This document shows, piece by piece, positions 33,145-44,365 of a stretch of DNA of 64,000 nt (position 1 is its first letter; each line of letters opens with the position of its first letter). The stretch spans positions 19,143,885-19,207,884 of the forward strand of contig NC_083337.1 in assembly GCF_019175385.1 (NCBI RefSeq), given 5' to 3'. The position numbers were made by a program, and so were the translations under genes. The notes under the pieces were generated by a model. The model saw nothing but the letters and a program-made list of their open reading frames with translations, was not told the origin of the DNA and made no database searches. This DNA is from Lycium barbarum. Its lineage: Eukaryota; Streptophyta; Magnoliopsida; Solanales; Solanaceae.

Positions 33145-36100
33145 TGTCACGACCCAGCCCCGTGGGCCGCGACTGGTGCCCTTCTGGGACACCCCAAACG
33201 AACTCACACCCAGATCATCGTAATTCAAACTCAACCGAACTCAGCATACGTTATTCGAACTCAACATCGCAATCAAACATTTACCGAACACTTATTCTAA
33301 GCAGTCGCCCATACAGATCAGACAAATTACAAATCAGAAAGGAGGCGGAATATACATCGCCAAATTTCACACACACACATCAGAGGGGTGGCGGAATGTA
33401 CATCGCCCCCAAATGCATACACACACATACAAACTCAGAGGCCGACTTGGCCATAGTAGCGTACGGGCCGCTCAAGAACGCAAAACAGACTCACATGCGA
33501 ACACACCGGACCCACGACCCACAAATCTGACTACAGGCCTCTAGACAAAACAGAACATAAGAACATAGGACGAGACAGGGCCCCGCCGTACCCACTCATC
33601 CAAATATACAGAATACAGACACAACAAAAGACATGTACCAATGGCTAGGCTCCGAATCAAAGGGGAGCTCTCCAACACAGCAGAATGAGTAGCCTAGACT
33701 GGAGGACCACCCAAACGAGCTTCTGTACCTGCGGGCATGAAACACAGCCCCCGAAGAAAACGGGGGTCAGTACGGGAGAAGTACTGAGTATGTAAAGCAG
33801 AAGGTATAGAAATCACAAACACAGCTGGAGTCAGAAAGAACAAACACACCGACATCGCAAACAAAGCAAACCTGTGCGGGAGGCGAACGTACAAATGCAA
33901 ATCAAATCATGTATAGGGTTTAAGAACGTGGTCACCCCCCCGACGCTGGTGCCACAACACATCATAACTCCAGAAGTTTTCAAATCTCCGTACAATCTCC
34001 AGACACATCATATCACATACACATCATATCATCAGAACATATCAAATGCCATATCACATCATAACTCCATAAGCGGTAACCGGCCCTATGGCGAGGCCTC
34101 GGAAACCGTAACACATCATAACTCCCGAATATATATTTTAGCGCGCACGATCACAAAGTCGGCCCGGGTACCGACGAACGAAGTCATAGCAGACAACACG
34201 AACAGAGTAGTGCAGAAACCATATGCATATCAAAAATAAATTTGTCGGACTCAACATATAGTTTACGTATAGGTATATACTGACGCCAGAAGGCTCGGAG
34301 CAGGAATCAGATTGATCAAAGTTTATGTGTAAAAGTTACGGAGTTCCAAACTGCCAAGTCCTCAAGAAAAAGCGTTCATAAGTCATTTTTCGAAAATCTC
34401 ACATCATTCAGAGGGGAAAACGTACATTAATGGCATAGGAAGTTTCAAACGCATCCTTGGTCATAAACAGACGGTCGCAGATTATAACGGACACAAACGG
34501 ACCAAACAAACCGAATAAGGGGAGCCTCGGGGCTCGCGGGCCCACCTCGGGTCAAATTGAGGCGGCGGACACAAATCACAGACTTTCGGCTCCATAGAGC
34601 CATCTACGAAAGTTTCGGAGAGTTTCGGACACAACAACACAAGTTATGGATGTACGAACATTCTTTTAACCAAATGCGACTAAAAGGGTTCAATCGCGCT
34701 GAGTGAATAGTGCTCAAACTTGAACTTCGATTTCCAAGAGCAGGGTTATTCCCGAGGGGCCGATCTTAACCTAGTATGTCTAGGACATGCCAAAAGAATG
34801 ATAGGTAGGCTTTACATACCTGGTTGGCGTCTTACGCTCCTCAAATCGCAATTCCCGTTTCGTCCAGAAACTGCAAATGGTCACTTTTACCAGTTACTAT
34901 TCATGAGAATTTACATTTTAGTCTTTGGGCTATATTTGGCTACCGAAATTCCGGCAGCACTTCCCCTATAAATCTAATACCCCCGAGACTTAGCTCGGCT
35001 CAAAATACAACAACGACAACAACCCAAACATCATTACACCATACAACCCACAATCAAACCACACTAACTTAAAAATTGCACCTTATTACATAAGTTGGTA
35101 ATTCTATATTCAAACTTCAAAATTCCAAATCTATTTCCACATTAGTCCATTCATTCACTCATTCAAAATTATTCAAACACACCACCAACAAGTTCCAAAC
35201 CACATACAAACTTATTCAAGGTTCATTACTTTCCAATTTTCATTCAAAACACCAAAGGTTACGACGAACATTCTAACTTGCGTCGTTTCATTCCAAACTC
35301 ATTATCATCAACCATAGATAAATTTTAAAGTCTTTAATATCATAAATATACTATGGTATACACAAATAAACCAAAGGTACACACTTTCCGATAACGTCCG
35401 AAATCATTTTCTAACACCAAATCAATTCTCCAAACATTCATTTACGATACAAAGGTTACAACGACACCTCAAACGACTAAACGGAATCAAATTCACATGG
35501 TCTTGCACTACCTACAAGCCACGGCCAAACACACCCTTTCTACACACACACACCATGCACAAACACAACCCCATCCCATAATCTTCATACTAATTCAATC
35601 ACTAACACATATACATCCATTTCATAACATTAAAACATAAAAATCTTACCTTGTTCTTAAGATTCCGATTCGCCGCAAACGTTGCCCTTTCGTCAAACTA
35701 ATTGCACCACAACGAAGAGCACCTCGAACTCATCAATCATTCCAAAAGAGACTAGGCGATTGGATTAGAAACAAGCCACGAAATTTTTTTTTTCTTTTTT
35801 TTTTTTTTCGGCCGAGAGCACCTTCAATGGTGTTCTTGAATTTTTTTCTTGTGTTTATCTTGAAAAGTCTCAAGTATGCATAATATATATCCAACTAGGA
35901 GTCATGTGCATAGCACATGACTCTTTAAAAGTGGGCTTGGGCTTGCCCCCCTTGGCCGGCCACTTTAATCCCTTGGGCCTAAATTTTGTATTCAATTTTC
36001 TTGGCCCGATTCATTAAAAGTCCCGTTTTGTAATTCCCAAAATAAATTCTAAAATTCCAAATTTACCCTCGGCCTTCCCCGAGGTCTTGACATCAATGAT

Positions 36101-36207
36101 TTCATAATCAACATGAGCATAGCAACTTGAATCAAAATATCTCCTCAACACACACAAGTCTTATTTATTTCTTGATTTCCCGTTATACGAAAATACGGGA
36201 CATAACA
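33145..36207 (-). mobile_element. Solo Ty3/gypsy LTR in PMD intron 3
   Basis: The plus strand runs TGTCACGACCCAGCCC to GGGACATAACA, 3063 bp, flanked by GTTTT at 33140-33144 and 36208-36212. In its own sense (minus) it starts TGTTATGTCCCGTATTTTCG. It is the same broad family as the LTR at 1-658. It lies 50 bases after the exon 3 donor and 43 bases before the exon 4 acceptor, leaving both splice sites intact. Frames inside it are not genes. Confidence 0.92.
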
Positions 36208-36490
36208 GTTTTAAAAAATAACTTTTTTTTACTGTTGAACACAAATGCAGCTGGTGGCCGTACAACGATTACGCATCTTGGGGTTAGAGCATATGCCTTA
36301 CCCCAGGCTTGCGGGGCTTGCGTCGGAGATGGTATGGATATCCGAGGATGGTATCCGACAGGCAGGAGAGATTAGGCGCATGGAAGAGCCTGTTCCGGAG
36401 GTTGAGTATCAGCCAGTGCCAGGAGGAGGACCGGATGCTCCCAGAGGAGGCCGTGCTGCCAGAGGACGCTGTGCTGCCAGAGGACGTCGT

Positions 36491-36667
36491 TGTTAGATTA
36501 TGTAAATATTTAGTCAAATATATTTTGTAATCTTCTATTTTAGGATAGCATATGTTAGAATTACTTAGTCAAATTAGTTCCTAATTTGTAGCCTACAATT
36601 ATGTTGTAAATGCTGTATATTAACCTATTGAAGGAATGAGAATAGACACGGCAAATATTCTCTTACA
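36491..36667 (+). mobile_element. Copia 5' LTR
   Basis: TGTTAGATTATG to ATTCTCTTACA, 177 bp, with the PBS at 36668. Confidence 0.95.
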
Positions 36668-36679
36668 TGGTATCAGACT
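36668..36679 (+). other. Copia primer-binding site
   Basis: TGGTATCAGACT abuts the LTR. It is complementary in type to the 3' end of initiator methionine tRNA. Confidence 0.88.
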
Positions 36680-36771
36680 AGGTCTCTCCAAAAACCCTAG
36701 CATCCTAAACCCTAGCCGCCGACCCCCTTTTTCATTTTTCTCCTCTTCGGCCCTTCCTCCTCCTCTTCTCT

Positions 36772-37641
36772 ATGGCTGACACGTCCAAGTTGCATCCTGC
36801 GACTACAGTCACCAATATCAAATCATGCATTCCTATTGTTCTTGACTATGAAGGAAGCCAATACAATAACTAGACTACCCTCTTCAAGCTCCATTGCCGA
36901 GCAAACTTGGTGATCGACCACATATTACCTTCTGCCTCCTCCACCGTGCCACCCCCGGCAACCGCAGCCGAGAAAATTGCTACGAAGGCTCTATGGGAAC
37001 GGCTGGATGACATTGTTCGGCAATGGATATATGGTACGATATCGAATGATCTTCTCAACACGATCATTCATCCAGAGGACACCGCAATCGAGGCTTGGAA
37101 TCGCCTTGTTCATCTCTTTCAGGACAACAAATCGGCTAGGGCTCTTGCTCTTGATGCAAAATTCACAAACACCAAATTGGTGGATTTTCCGAATATGAAA
37201 TCATACAGCACCAAGCTAAAATTTCTTGCAGACAATCTCGCCAATGTCGGCCACAAAATTTCCGACGAACGACTTGTGCTTCGTCTTTTGCGAGGGTTAT
37301 CGAAAGAATATAAATTTTTTCGAACAACGGTGCAGCATCGTACTCCTCTCACATCTTTTGACGTTGTCCGGTCGATGCTCGAACTTGAGGAAGACAGCCA
37401 TGGCGAGGACGCCATTCATGACTCTGGGTCGAATGCTGCTCTCGTTTCCCACAATATTAATCCTCATAATTTCTCTGGTAATGGGCAGCCCAACAATTCT
37501 GAAAATACCTTCAACAATCGAGGAAATTCTCACAATTGTGGAAAGAAGAACAACCGTGGTCACAGCGGCGGCAACCGCAACAACAACCGCGGCGCCGGGA
37601 ATGGGCAAAGCAGCGGCGGGGGCAGCTGGAACAACGCCTAG
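36772..37641 (+). pseudogene. Copia gag
   Basis: Starts at ATG 36772 (MADTSKLHPATTV) and reads VLDYEGSQYNN, a stop at 36871 where the family has tryptophan, then a capsid-like region with ALWERLDDIVRQWIYGTIS, AWNRLVHLFQDN, RALALDAKF, FLADNLANVGHKISDERLV and LELEEDS. The C-terminal part is Asn/Gly/Arg rich (NRGNSHN, GGNRNNNRG). No CCHC zinc knuckle is seen. It ends at TAG 37641, whereas in an intact element it would continue into protease. The 5' leader 36680-36771 has CT-rich stretches. Confidence 0.85.
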
Positions 37642-40600
37642 GCCAACTAGCCCGCCACGTCGCAGCACCAGGGGGCCACTGCCCCGTCGTTTTTTTTCCA
37701 CCGTGGGCTGCTTGGGGGCCACAGCCGGGGGCCACCCCACCGTGCCCGTACCCCACCGCAGGGTGGCAGCAGCCTGCGACTGGCAGCAACCACGTCCAGC
37801 CCCATCACAGCAGGGCGTTCTCGGTGCTCGTCCTCCACAGTCGTTCTCCTCGGCAGCCCCGTCATCACATGGTGGGTATGCCCACACGGATATTGATCAG
37901 GCTATGCACACAATGTCTTTGAATCCGCCCGATGACAACAATTGGTACATGGACACCGGAGCCACATCTCACATGACCAACTCCCAAGGTACTCTCTCGT
38001 CTTACTATCAATTGAGCAAAAATAATGGCATTGTTGTTGGTAATGGTAACATGATTCCGATTCGTGGTTATGGTCATACATCCCTTCAAGTAAATCCCTC
38101 CCTTAACCTGAAAAATGTTTTACATGCACCTAAACTCATCAAAACCTTTATTTCCATTCGTAAATTTACTATCGATAATATGGTTTCTGTTGAATTTGAT
38201 CCTTTTGGCTTTTCTGCGAAGGATTTACGGACGGGGAGCAAACTCATGAGATGTGAGAGTTCAGGTGATCTTTATCCATTCTTAAAAAATTATCGAGCAA
38301 TCTCGTCTTCCGCACCATCTGCTTTTACCGTCATCTCTCCTCATATTTGGCACTCCCGTTTAGGTCATCCCGGGAATGTAATTCTTAATGCTTTACGTCG
38401 TAGTAATTTTATTGAATGTAAGAAGGCTCGAACCAATGTTTGTCATTCTTGCCCTTTGGGGAAATTAATGAAAATGCCTTTTTATGACTCTCTTTCAACT
38501 ACTACTATGCCATTTGACATTGTTCACAGTGATTTATGGACTTCACCTGTTCTTACCTCTTCTGGTCACAGATATTATGTTTTATTTCTTGACAATTATA
38601 CTAATTTTCTTTGGACGTTTCCCATCAAAACAAAGTCCCAAGTTTATGATTGTTTCTTGTCTTTCCGGATTTTCATTCGCACTCAGTTTGAAAAAGAAAT
38701 CAAAACTTTTCAATATGACAACGGGCGTGAATTTGATAATGGTCCTTTTCATAAATTTTGTGAACAAAACGAGATGCTTTTCCGATTTTCTTGTCCACAC
38801 ACCTCACCCCAAAATGGTAAGACGGAACGAAAAATTAAATCCATAAATAATATTGTTCGTACACTTCTTGCCCATGCATCTATGCCCCCCTCCTATTGGC
38901 ATCACGCCTTGGCCATAGAAACGTACCTACACAACATTCTCCCTTCTAAAATCTTAGCATATAAGACACCCACTCAGATTCTTTATCAAAAGAATCCATC
39001 CTACTCTCATCTCCGAGTTTTTGGCTGTCTATGCTTTCCCCTTTTTCCTTCCACACAAATTCATAAGCTACAATCTAGGTCCACTCCGTGTGTTTTCCTA
39101 GGATATCCTTCCAATCATCGGGGGTACAAATGCTATGATTTATCGATCCGAAAAATAATCATAGCCCGACGTGTGTGGTTTGATGAAAGTTCCTTTCCTT
39201 TTTCACAAATGAATAATTCATCTCCTACCTCATATGAGTTTTTGGGTGATGATAATTCCCCATTGAGAATACATTTGTTGCATGAACAGGCCACTACTCC
39301 TTCCTCGTCGCCTGTCCAGCAGGGCACTCCCACTGCCCCAGCTGCCCGCCAGCCCCTTCCCACCCCTGGCGCGGCCCAACTAGCAGTCCTGCCACTGCCA
39401 GCCCCCCCTCTCCCTCGCTGTCCCAGCACAGCAGCAGCCCCATCCCTGCCATCCCCCCACCCGTTCCTCGCATGATTACACGTATTCAACATGGGATATT
39501 TAAGCCGAACTTGAAATACCATAATCAAGCCTTAAGTGCCACCAACAATTCCATCTCCTCTATTCCCCGGAATCCCGTCGGTGCACTTAATGATCCGAAT
39601 TGGAAACATGCTATGCAAGATGAATATAATGCTCTTATTGATAGTAAGACTTGGGAGTTGGTCCCTCGTCCTCCAAATGCTAATATTATTCGGTCTTTAT
39701 GGATTTTTAGGCATAAAAAGAAATTTGGCGGTTCTTTTGAGCGGCATAAAGCCCGTCTTGTAGATGATGGCAAGTCTCGACGGGAAGGTGTTAATTGTGA
39801 CGAGACTTTCAGTCCGGTGGTCAAGCTGGCAACTATCCGTGTGGTTCTTACTATTACTTTATCTCACTCTTGGCCCATTCACCAACTTGATATAAAGAAT
39901 GCTTTCTTATATGGCAATTTGAATGAGACCGTCTATATGTATCAGCCTCTAGGATTCCGGGATCCGGCTCGTCCTGATCATGTTTGTCTCTTGAGTAAGT
40001 CTCTTCATGGCTTGAAACAGGCACCACAGGCATGGTATCAGCATTTTGCTGAATATGTGGCAACCATTGGTTTCTCGCATAGTACATCTGACAACTCTCT
40101 CTTCACTTATTGTCATGGAAAGGATACTGCTTACATTTTGTTATATGTGGATGATATTATTCTAACTGCATCTTCAGACTCTCTCAGACTAGGTATTATG
40201 TCCAAGTTAGCTACGGAATTTGCAATGAAAGACTTAGGTCTATTGAGCTATTTTTTGGGGATTATCGTCTCCCGGGACAAAAATAGCCTATTCATGTCTC
40301 AGAGTTCCTATGCAGAGGATATTCTTGATAGGGCAGGCATGTCACAATGTAAGCCTTGTCCCACTCCAGTTGATACAAAAGGAAAACTCAACACTACTTC
40401 GAGCGCCCCGTATGAAGATCCTACGAAGTATCGTCATCTAGCAGGTGCTTTGCAATACTTGACATTTACTCGGCCAGACATATCATACGTAGTCCAACAG
40501 GTTTGCTTGTTTATGCATGATCCCAAAGTCTAGCATATGGAAGCATTCAAACGCATTTTGCGTTACATTCGAGGTACGATTGACTTTGGTACACACTTAT

Positions 40601-41111
40601 ACAAAACCTCTCTACAGTCACTACTATCATATACAGATTCTGATTGGGGAGGATGTCCAGACACTCGACGCTCCGCATCGGGTTATTGTGTATATTTTGG
40701 GGATAACTTGATTTCTTGGTCTTCCAAGCACCAACCTACTCTATCTAAGTCTAGTGCTGAAGCTGCGTACAGAGGGGTTGCTAATGTTGTCTCTGAATCT
40801 TGTTGATTCGTAATCTGTTGCTTGAACTCAATTGTCCTATTCGTAAGGCAACTTTGGTCTATTGTGACAATGTGAGTGCCATTTACTTGTCTGGAAATCC
40901 GGTACAACATCAACGTACCAAGCATATTGAAATGGACATTCACTTTGTTCGTGAAAAGGTTAGACGTGGAGAGGTTCGTGTCCTACATGTTCCGTCCCGT
41001 TAGCAGATTGCCGACATCTTCACCAAAGGTCTTCCGCGCGTACTATTTGATGATTTTCGGGACAGTCTAACCTTTTATAAACCTCCCGCTTCGACTGCAG
41101 GGGTGTGTTAG
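37642..41111 (+). pseudogene. Copia pol polyprotein (PR-INT-RT-RH)
   Basis: Frame one (to 39475): protease WYMDTGATSHMT near 37945; integrase zinc finger IWHSRLGHPG...CHSCPLGK near 38345-38460; DDE core with D in IVHSDLW, D in YDNGREF and E in NGKTERK. After a Pro/Ser-rich linker and a frame change at about 39470 comes reverse transcriptase (NPVGALNDPNWKHAM, HQLDIKNAFLYG, LLYVDDIILTA, YFLGIIVSRD). RNase H has TDSDWGG, SSAEAAYRG, a 1-bp loss near 40803, then YCDNVSAIYL and HFVREKVRRGE. Lesions: indels between 37640 and 37830, near 39470 and near 40803, and stops at 40531 and 41001. The catalytic residues look intact, but the polyprotein cannot be made whole. The natural stop lies inside the 3' LTR (41109). 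Confidence 0.92.
41096..41105 (+). other. Copia polypurine tract
   Basis: TGCAGGGGTG immediately before the 3' LTR; a weak tract but in the correct position. Confidence 0.6.
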
Positions 41112-41282
41112 ATTATGTAAATATTTAGTCAAATATATTTTGTAATCTTCTATTTTAGGATAGCATATGTTAGAATTAATTAGTCAAATTAGTTCCTAAT
41201 TTGTAGCCTACAATTATGTTGTAAATGCTGTATATTAACCTATTGAAGGAATGAGAATAGACACGGCAAATATTCTCTTACA
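41106..41282 (+). mobile_element. Copia 3' LTR
   Basis: 177 bp, one mismatch to the 5' LTR. Confidence 0.95.
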
Positions 41283-41709
41283 GTCATGTGCATAGAGGAC
41301 GCGGTGTTGCTGCTAAAGGACTTGGTGGTGGAGGAAACCATCTGGTAGATGAGGCAGATGAGGCTGATCACATTCCAGAGGACGTTCCCGGTCTAGTCCA
41401 TTCGCAGCCGTTCCAGGCCGGTGGTAGCTCACCCGGGGACTCACCTACGTTTACGTCGGCGCTCCTACTTGCTGAGATACCTGGGTCTTCATCATAGCCG
41501 AGCTAGAATGCATACATGGAGGAGCGTGATAACGTCAATTGGGCGGCGTTACGCCCTTCATTAGCTGATGAGCGGCCTGTGAGGAATTTAGCGGGAGCCA
41601 GGATTCTTGACTTCGATGAGTTTTTGATCCCGGTTAGTATTTAAAATACTTATTTGTTCATTTAAATTACTTATTTTAAATATATATGTTACTCATTATT
41701 TAGTAATAT

Positions 41710-42050
41710 TTTATATTTTAGGATTCGGCGCCAGCGGGTCCACCAGAGCCACCCACTCAGGCGTTTTCTCATGGGTCTGCCGAGCCAGCGGTGTCTTCCC
41801 ATGTGACTGTCAAGCCACAGGTAAGCTTTTTATTAAAATTAGTCTTATTCAATATAAGGTCAATATTTAATATACATATTTGATTATTTAAAGTACTTAT
41901 TTTAAATATGTATGTTACTTATTATTTCGTTTTTTTCATATTTTAGGATTTGGCGCCAGTGGATCCACAGGAGCGACCCATTCAGGAGCATTCTCATCAG
42001 CCTGCCGAGGCAGAGGTGTCTTCTCATGAGACTACCTAAGTGCAAGTAAG
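41710..42050 (+). repeat. Tandemly duplicated 33-codon exon with its intron (PMD gene)
   Basis: Exons 41722-41820 and 41947-42045 are both exactly 99 bp and phase 0. They share D-SAP/D-LAP starts, PTQAFSH/PIQEHSH and VSSHVT/VSSHET. The introns before them also match (TTAAATATGTATGTTACT-type, ending TTTTAG). The second exon carries TAA in place of a CAA codon. Confidence 0.82.
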
Positions 42051-42568
42051 ATTTTTACTTAAAATTAATTTTATTTAATATAAGGTAAATATTTATTTAA
42101 TTTTATAACCTTTATTTGGACTTCTAACAACATCTCGTCTAGGAGACTACCTCATATTCACCACCAGACCCATCTCAGGAGCCTACTCAGGTGCCCGTTG
42201 ACACACAAGTTTGATTATTCAACAAATGTTAATGTATTCAATATAAATAAGAAATGTTACTAATTATTATATTTTTCAGGTTCATCCTTCGGCGCTTGCG
42301 GTGGCGACTCTCGACGAGGAAGAGGTCGAGTTTGCAGACCCAGGTCAGCATGAGGTTCTGCCCGTGCTAGCGGGACTAGATCCAAGAAAAGCACATTCTA
42401 GTCAAGGGCGCACGGGCTAGGGGAAGAGGAGATGATCATGACTTGGAGCGCTCGGTTATTAAGAGGAAAAAGGGCAATGGAGACGATGGCGAGGGCGGTG
42501 GGGATGGTATGAGCCTTAAGCCTAAGGATAGTCTCAAGCATACCACATATGGGACCCATCTACAATAG

Positions 42569-43008
42569 TGTATATACATTAGTGTTGCACAGTTTATCGT
42601 AAAGATTATATATTTTTTGCATATTTATAAATATTATCTTAGTTTTTATTATTGTTTATAGTTTGACATCCTAAATTGATTAAAAAACAAAAAACGTGAC
42701 ACATTCGAAATAAAGTTAAGCATTAATTTAAAAATAACACGACCCTAAAAGATAAATAACGTAAAGCTAATGACTACAAGTCTTCAAACAAAAAAGGACT
42801 TCGAGCACTTTTCAACCACTAAAATGACAATCCAAACTTTTGCGTATCCTTGATGTTGAGCCTACCTTATTGATTGTACAAATATAAGTAGGGTTTTATA
42901 TAAAATATTGAAGTTCCGGAGTCTCAAAGTATGATTAATATACGGCTAAATTACGTAAAAAAGAGTGAAAATTTAATCGGAGGTTGTTTTTGGAAAATGG
43001 TGGACTCC
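42569..43008 (+). other. 3' region of PMD gene within MULE
   Basis: AT-rich sequence between the PMD stop and the right TIR; presumably the 3' UTR. No transposase remnant was found. Confidence 0.5.
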
Positions 43009-43157
43009 TATAGCGCACTATTTTACTGCGCTATAGGTGAGAGAAACTTTGGTTTAGTGCAATATTTACTGCGCTAAAGGTAGTTATGTAACCTTTTTTT
43101 GTTGTTGGGGTATTTTGGTTCAAAATGTTTTCTTGGGGTCACTTTAGTTCCGGACTC
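43009..43157 (-). repeat. Right terminal inverted repeat of PMD-MULE
   Basis: The reverse complement starts GAGTCCGGAACTAAAGTG and follows the left TIR through GGTTACATAACTACCTTTAG and AAAGTTTCTCTCACCTATAG to the last palindrome (GCGCAGTAAAATAGTGCGC). Confidence 0.88.
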
Positions 43158-43365
43158 CTATAAAAGCTGGCTTCATTCATAACATCATCGCAAAAAAATG
43201 TATGTTTTCAAATTCTCCGAATTTTAAACTATCCAGTGAAGGTGTTTTATGAAAGATGAGTTTTTCTAAAAAACTTATAGTATTCACTGAAGGCTCATGA
43301 ATTTTGCGCACCTTTAGTGTAAATACATTTGACGGACGTTTATTTTTTGACATTAAAATTGCACA
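43158..43365. repeat. Host repeat of the PMD-MULE, right part
   Basis: It continues the repeat interrupted at 29631 and matches the reverse complement of 22908-23117 (CTCCGAATTTTAAACTATCC, TATTCACTGAAGGCTCATG). It begins with the second CTATAAAAG. Confidence 0.7.
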
Positions 43366-43548
43366 CTGAAGGTGCTCCACCAATCATGCGTTTTCGCTAT
43401 TTTGGTTAAGAAAATTCTGACAAACTCATTTATTGGATTTGTTCCTCAATCAGCACCATTTCGATTAAAAAGTCTACATCTATACATCTTCATAATGTTC
43501 CGCCAACATCTCTCTGCTTTGTACTGGTGATGTGGATCTTTAAAACAA

Positions 43549-43650
43549 CCTTCTACCTCACATGGTAGGTGTAAAGTCTGCGTACACTCTACCCTTTTCA
43601 GATCCCACTTATAAAATTACATTGTATATGTTATTGTTGTGTTGTTGTTA
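43549..43650 (+). mobile_element. TS-type SINE, 3' half
   Basis: AAGTCTGCGTACACTCTACC, CAGATCCCACTTATAAAATT and a GTTATTGTTGTGTTGTTGTT tail correspond to the 3' part of the tRNA-derived TS SINE family of nightshades. The tRNA-like head is absent. Confidence 0.75.
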
Positions 43651-44365
43651 CATCAACAAAAGGTTACGATTCATCTCTCTTTTCATTTGAGTTCATATTA
43701 AGATAAACTAATACATTTTTTTATTATTATTTATAGTAATTCTAATTCGATAAGATCTAATATGTGTAACCACTATTTAAAAGGGGAAATTGTATAATTG
43801 TTCATTGCAAAGTATTTACCTGAGTATGGCTACTTACTTTGATGCCTGTCCAAAATCATTATCCAAAGTACCCACCCTTTTCCGGCGTGACGTCATCGTG
43901 ACATCACCGAAGAACATGTGCCTTCTTTTTTAAGTGAACTCACGTGGAGCTTGCAGGTAAGCATTCCTTTCCTTTTTTTGTTTTGTTTATTTTTTGTCCT
44001 TTTCCTTCTTTTTTTTTTAAAAATTTAAAAACAAATATATTAGCATAATTATTTTTGGATTAATAAAAAAATAGAAAAATTAAATACTTAGACTATAAGA
44101 AGAAACAATTAAGAAAAATACCAAAGTCTTTTTCTTTTGGTTTTGTTTTGTGTTCTAATTTCATTTTATTTTCAAATTAAGTTTTTCTTTATTCTTGTTT
44201 TTTTTTCATACTCTAATTCTATACACCTTTTGGCTCCTTTATTCTAGTTTTTAGTTTTTTTTTTACTTTTTCTATGTCAATAAAAAAAATATAACTAATA
44301 TAGTACACCTTTGTATTTTTTTTTTTTATATCAGTAATCAAAAGCAACTTATTCTTTCATATAGT
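43651..44365. other. Gap: AT-rich, T-run rich, nothing recognised
   Basis: Many T and A runs (44000-44340). A short GTGACGTCATCGTGACATCA segment at 43887 is noted but not assigned. Confidence 0.5.

Larger units (their letters stand above)
36491..41282 (+). mobile_element. Ty1/copia element (Ale-like), full length, defective
   Basis: The 4792-bp element has 177-bp LTRs (36491-36667 and 41106-41282) that differ at one base (ACTTAGTC versus AATTAGTC). A methionine-type PBS TGGTATCAGACT follows directly. The domain order is gag, protease, integrase, reverse transcriptase, RNase H, the copia order. Flanks are GTCGT and GTCAT, a 5-bp target duplication with one C-to-T type change. Short LTRs, a single gag-pol frame and a stop just inside the 3' LTR fit the Ale lineage. 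It interrupts exon 4 of the PMD gene: deleting the element and one duplication restores the exon's reading frame. Confidence 0.93.
31512..42568 (+). pseudogene. Plant mobile domain (PMD/MAIL-like) gene of the MULE, decayed and interrupted
   Basis: Eight exons can be read with GT-AG borders: 31512-32324, 32412-32579, 32722-33094, 36251-41632 (split by copia), 41722-41820, 41947-42045, 42143-42208 and 42280-42568. Exon 1 starts MDQNVPPGPDD and has the PMD signature ERWRPETHTFH, LRTGEATITLQDVEVLFGL. Exons 2-3 continue with WAWERMLPF, PLIHLEIVEDHMPE and RQFG-like VLWQFGHTQSIPP. Exon 4 is Arg-Gly rich (RGGRAARG), acidic and low-complexity. The last exon ends with a basic, NLS-like IKRKKGNGDDG tail. 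PMD proteins are nuclear and related to MAIN/MAIL1, which act with a PP7-like phosphatase. Stops at 31683, 32016, 41495, 41504 and 42037 and a frameshift near 42400 make it a pseudogene. Confidence 0.85.
29632..43157 (+). mobile_element. Mutator-like element (MULE) carrying a PMD gene
   Basis: The ends are exact inverted repeats GAGTCCGGAAC...GTTCCGGACTC, flanked by the 9-bp direct repeat CTATAAAAG at 29623-29631 and 43158-43166, the duplication length of Mutator elements. The inverted repeats extend about 209 bp on the left (to 29840) and 149 bp on the right (43009-43157). The interior holds an eight-exon PMD gene and four later insertions: MITE 30457-30680, Helitron-like 30702-31303, solo LTR 33145-36207 and copia 36491-41282. 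Without them the element is about 4.8 kb. No transposase is present, so it is non-autonomous. The relic at 27440-29330 is a possible partner type. PMD genes inside MULEs are known as a class; this copy and its TIRs are read directly here. Confidence 0.88.

Noticed and set aside
36668..36679. TGGTATCAGA motifs as possible tRNA genes
   Set aside because: Each lies next to an LTR end and is only the complement of a tRNA 3' end; no cloverleaf can be formed.
37226..37640. N-terminal 140 codons of the long copia pol-frame ORF, upstream of the gag stop
   Set aside because: They overlap gag in another frame and have no protease or gag motif. True pol homology begins only after the gag stop.
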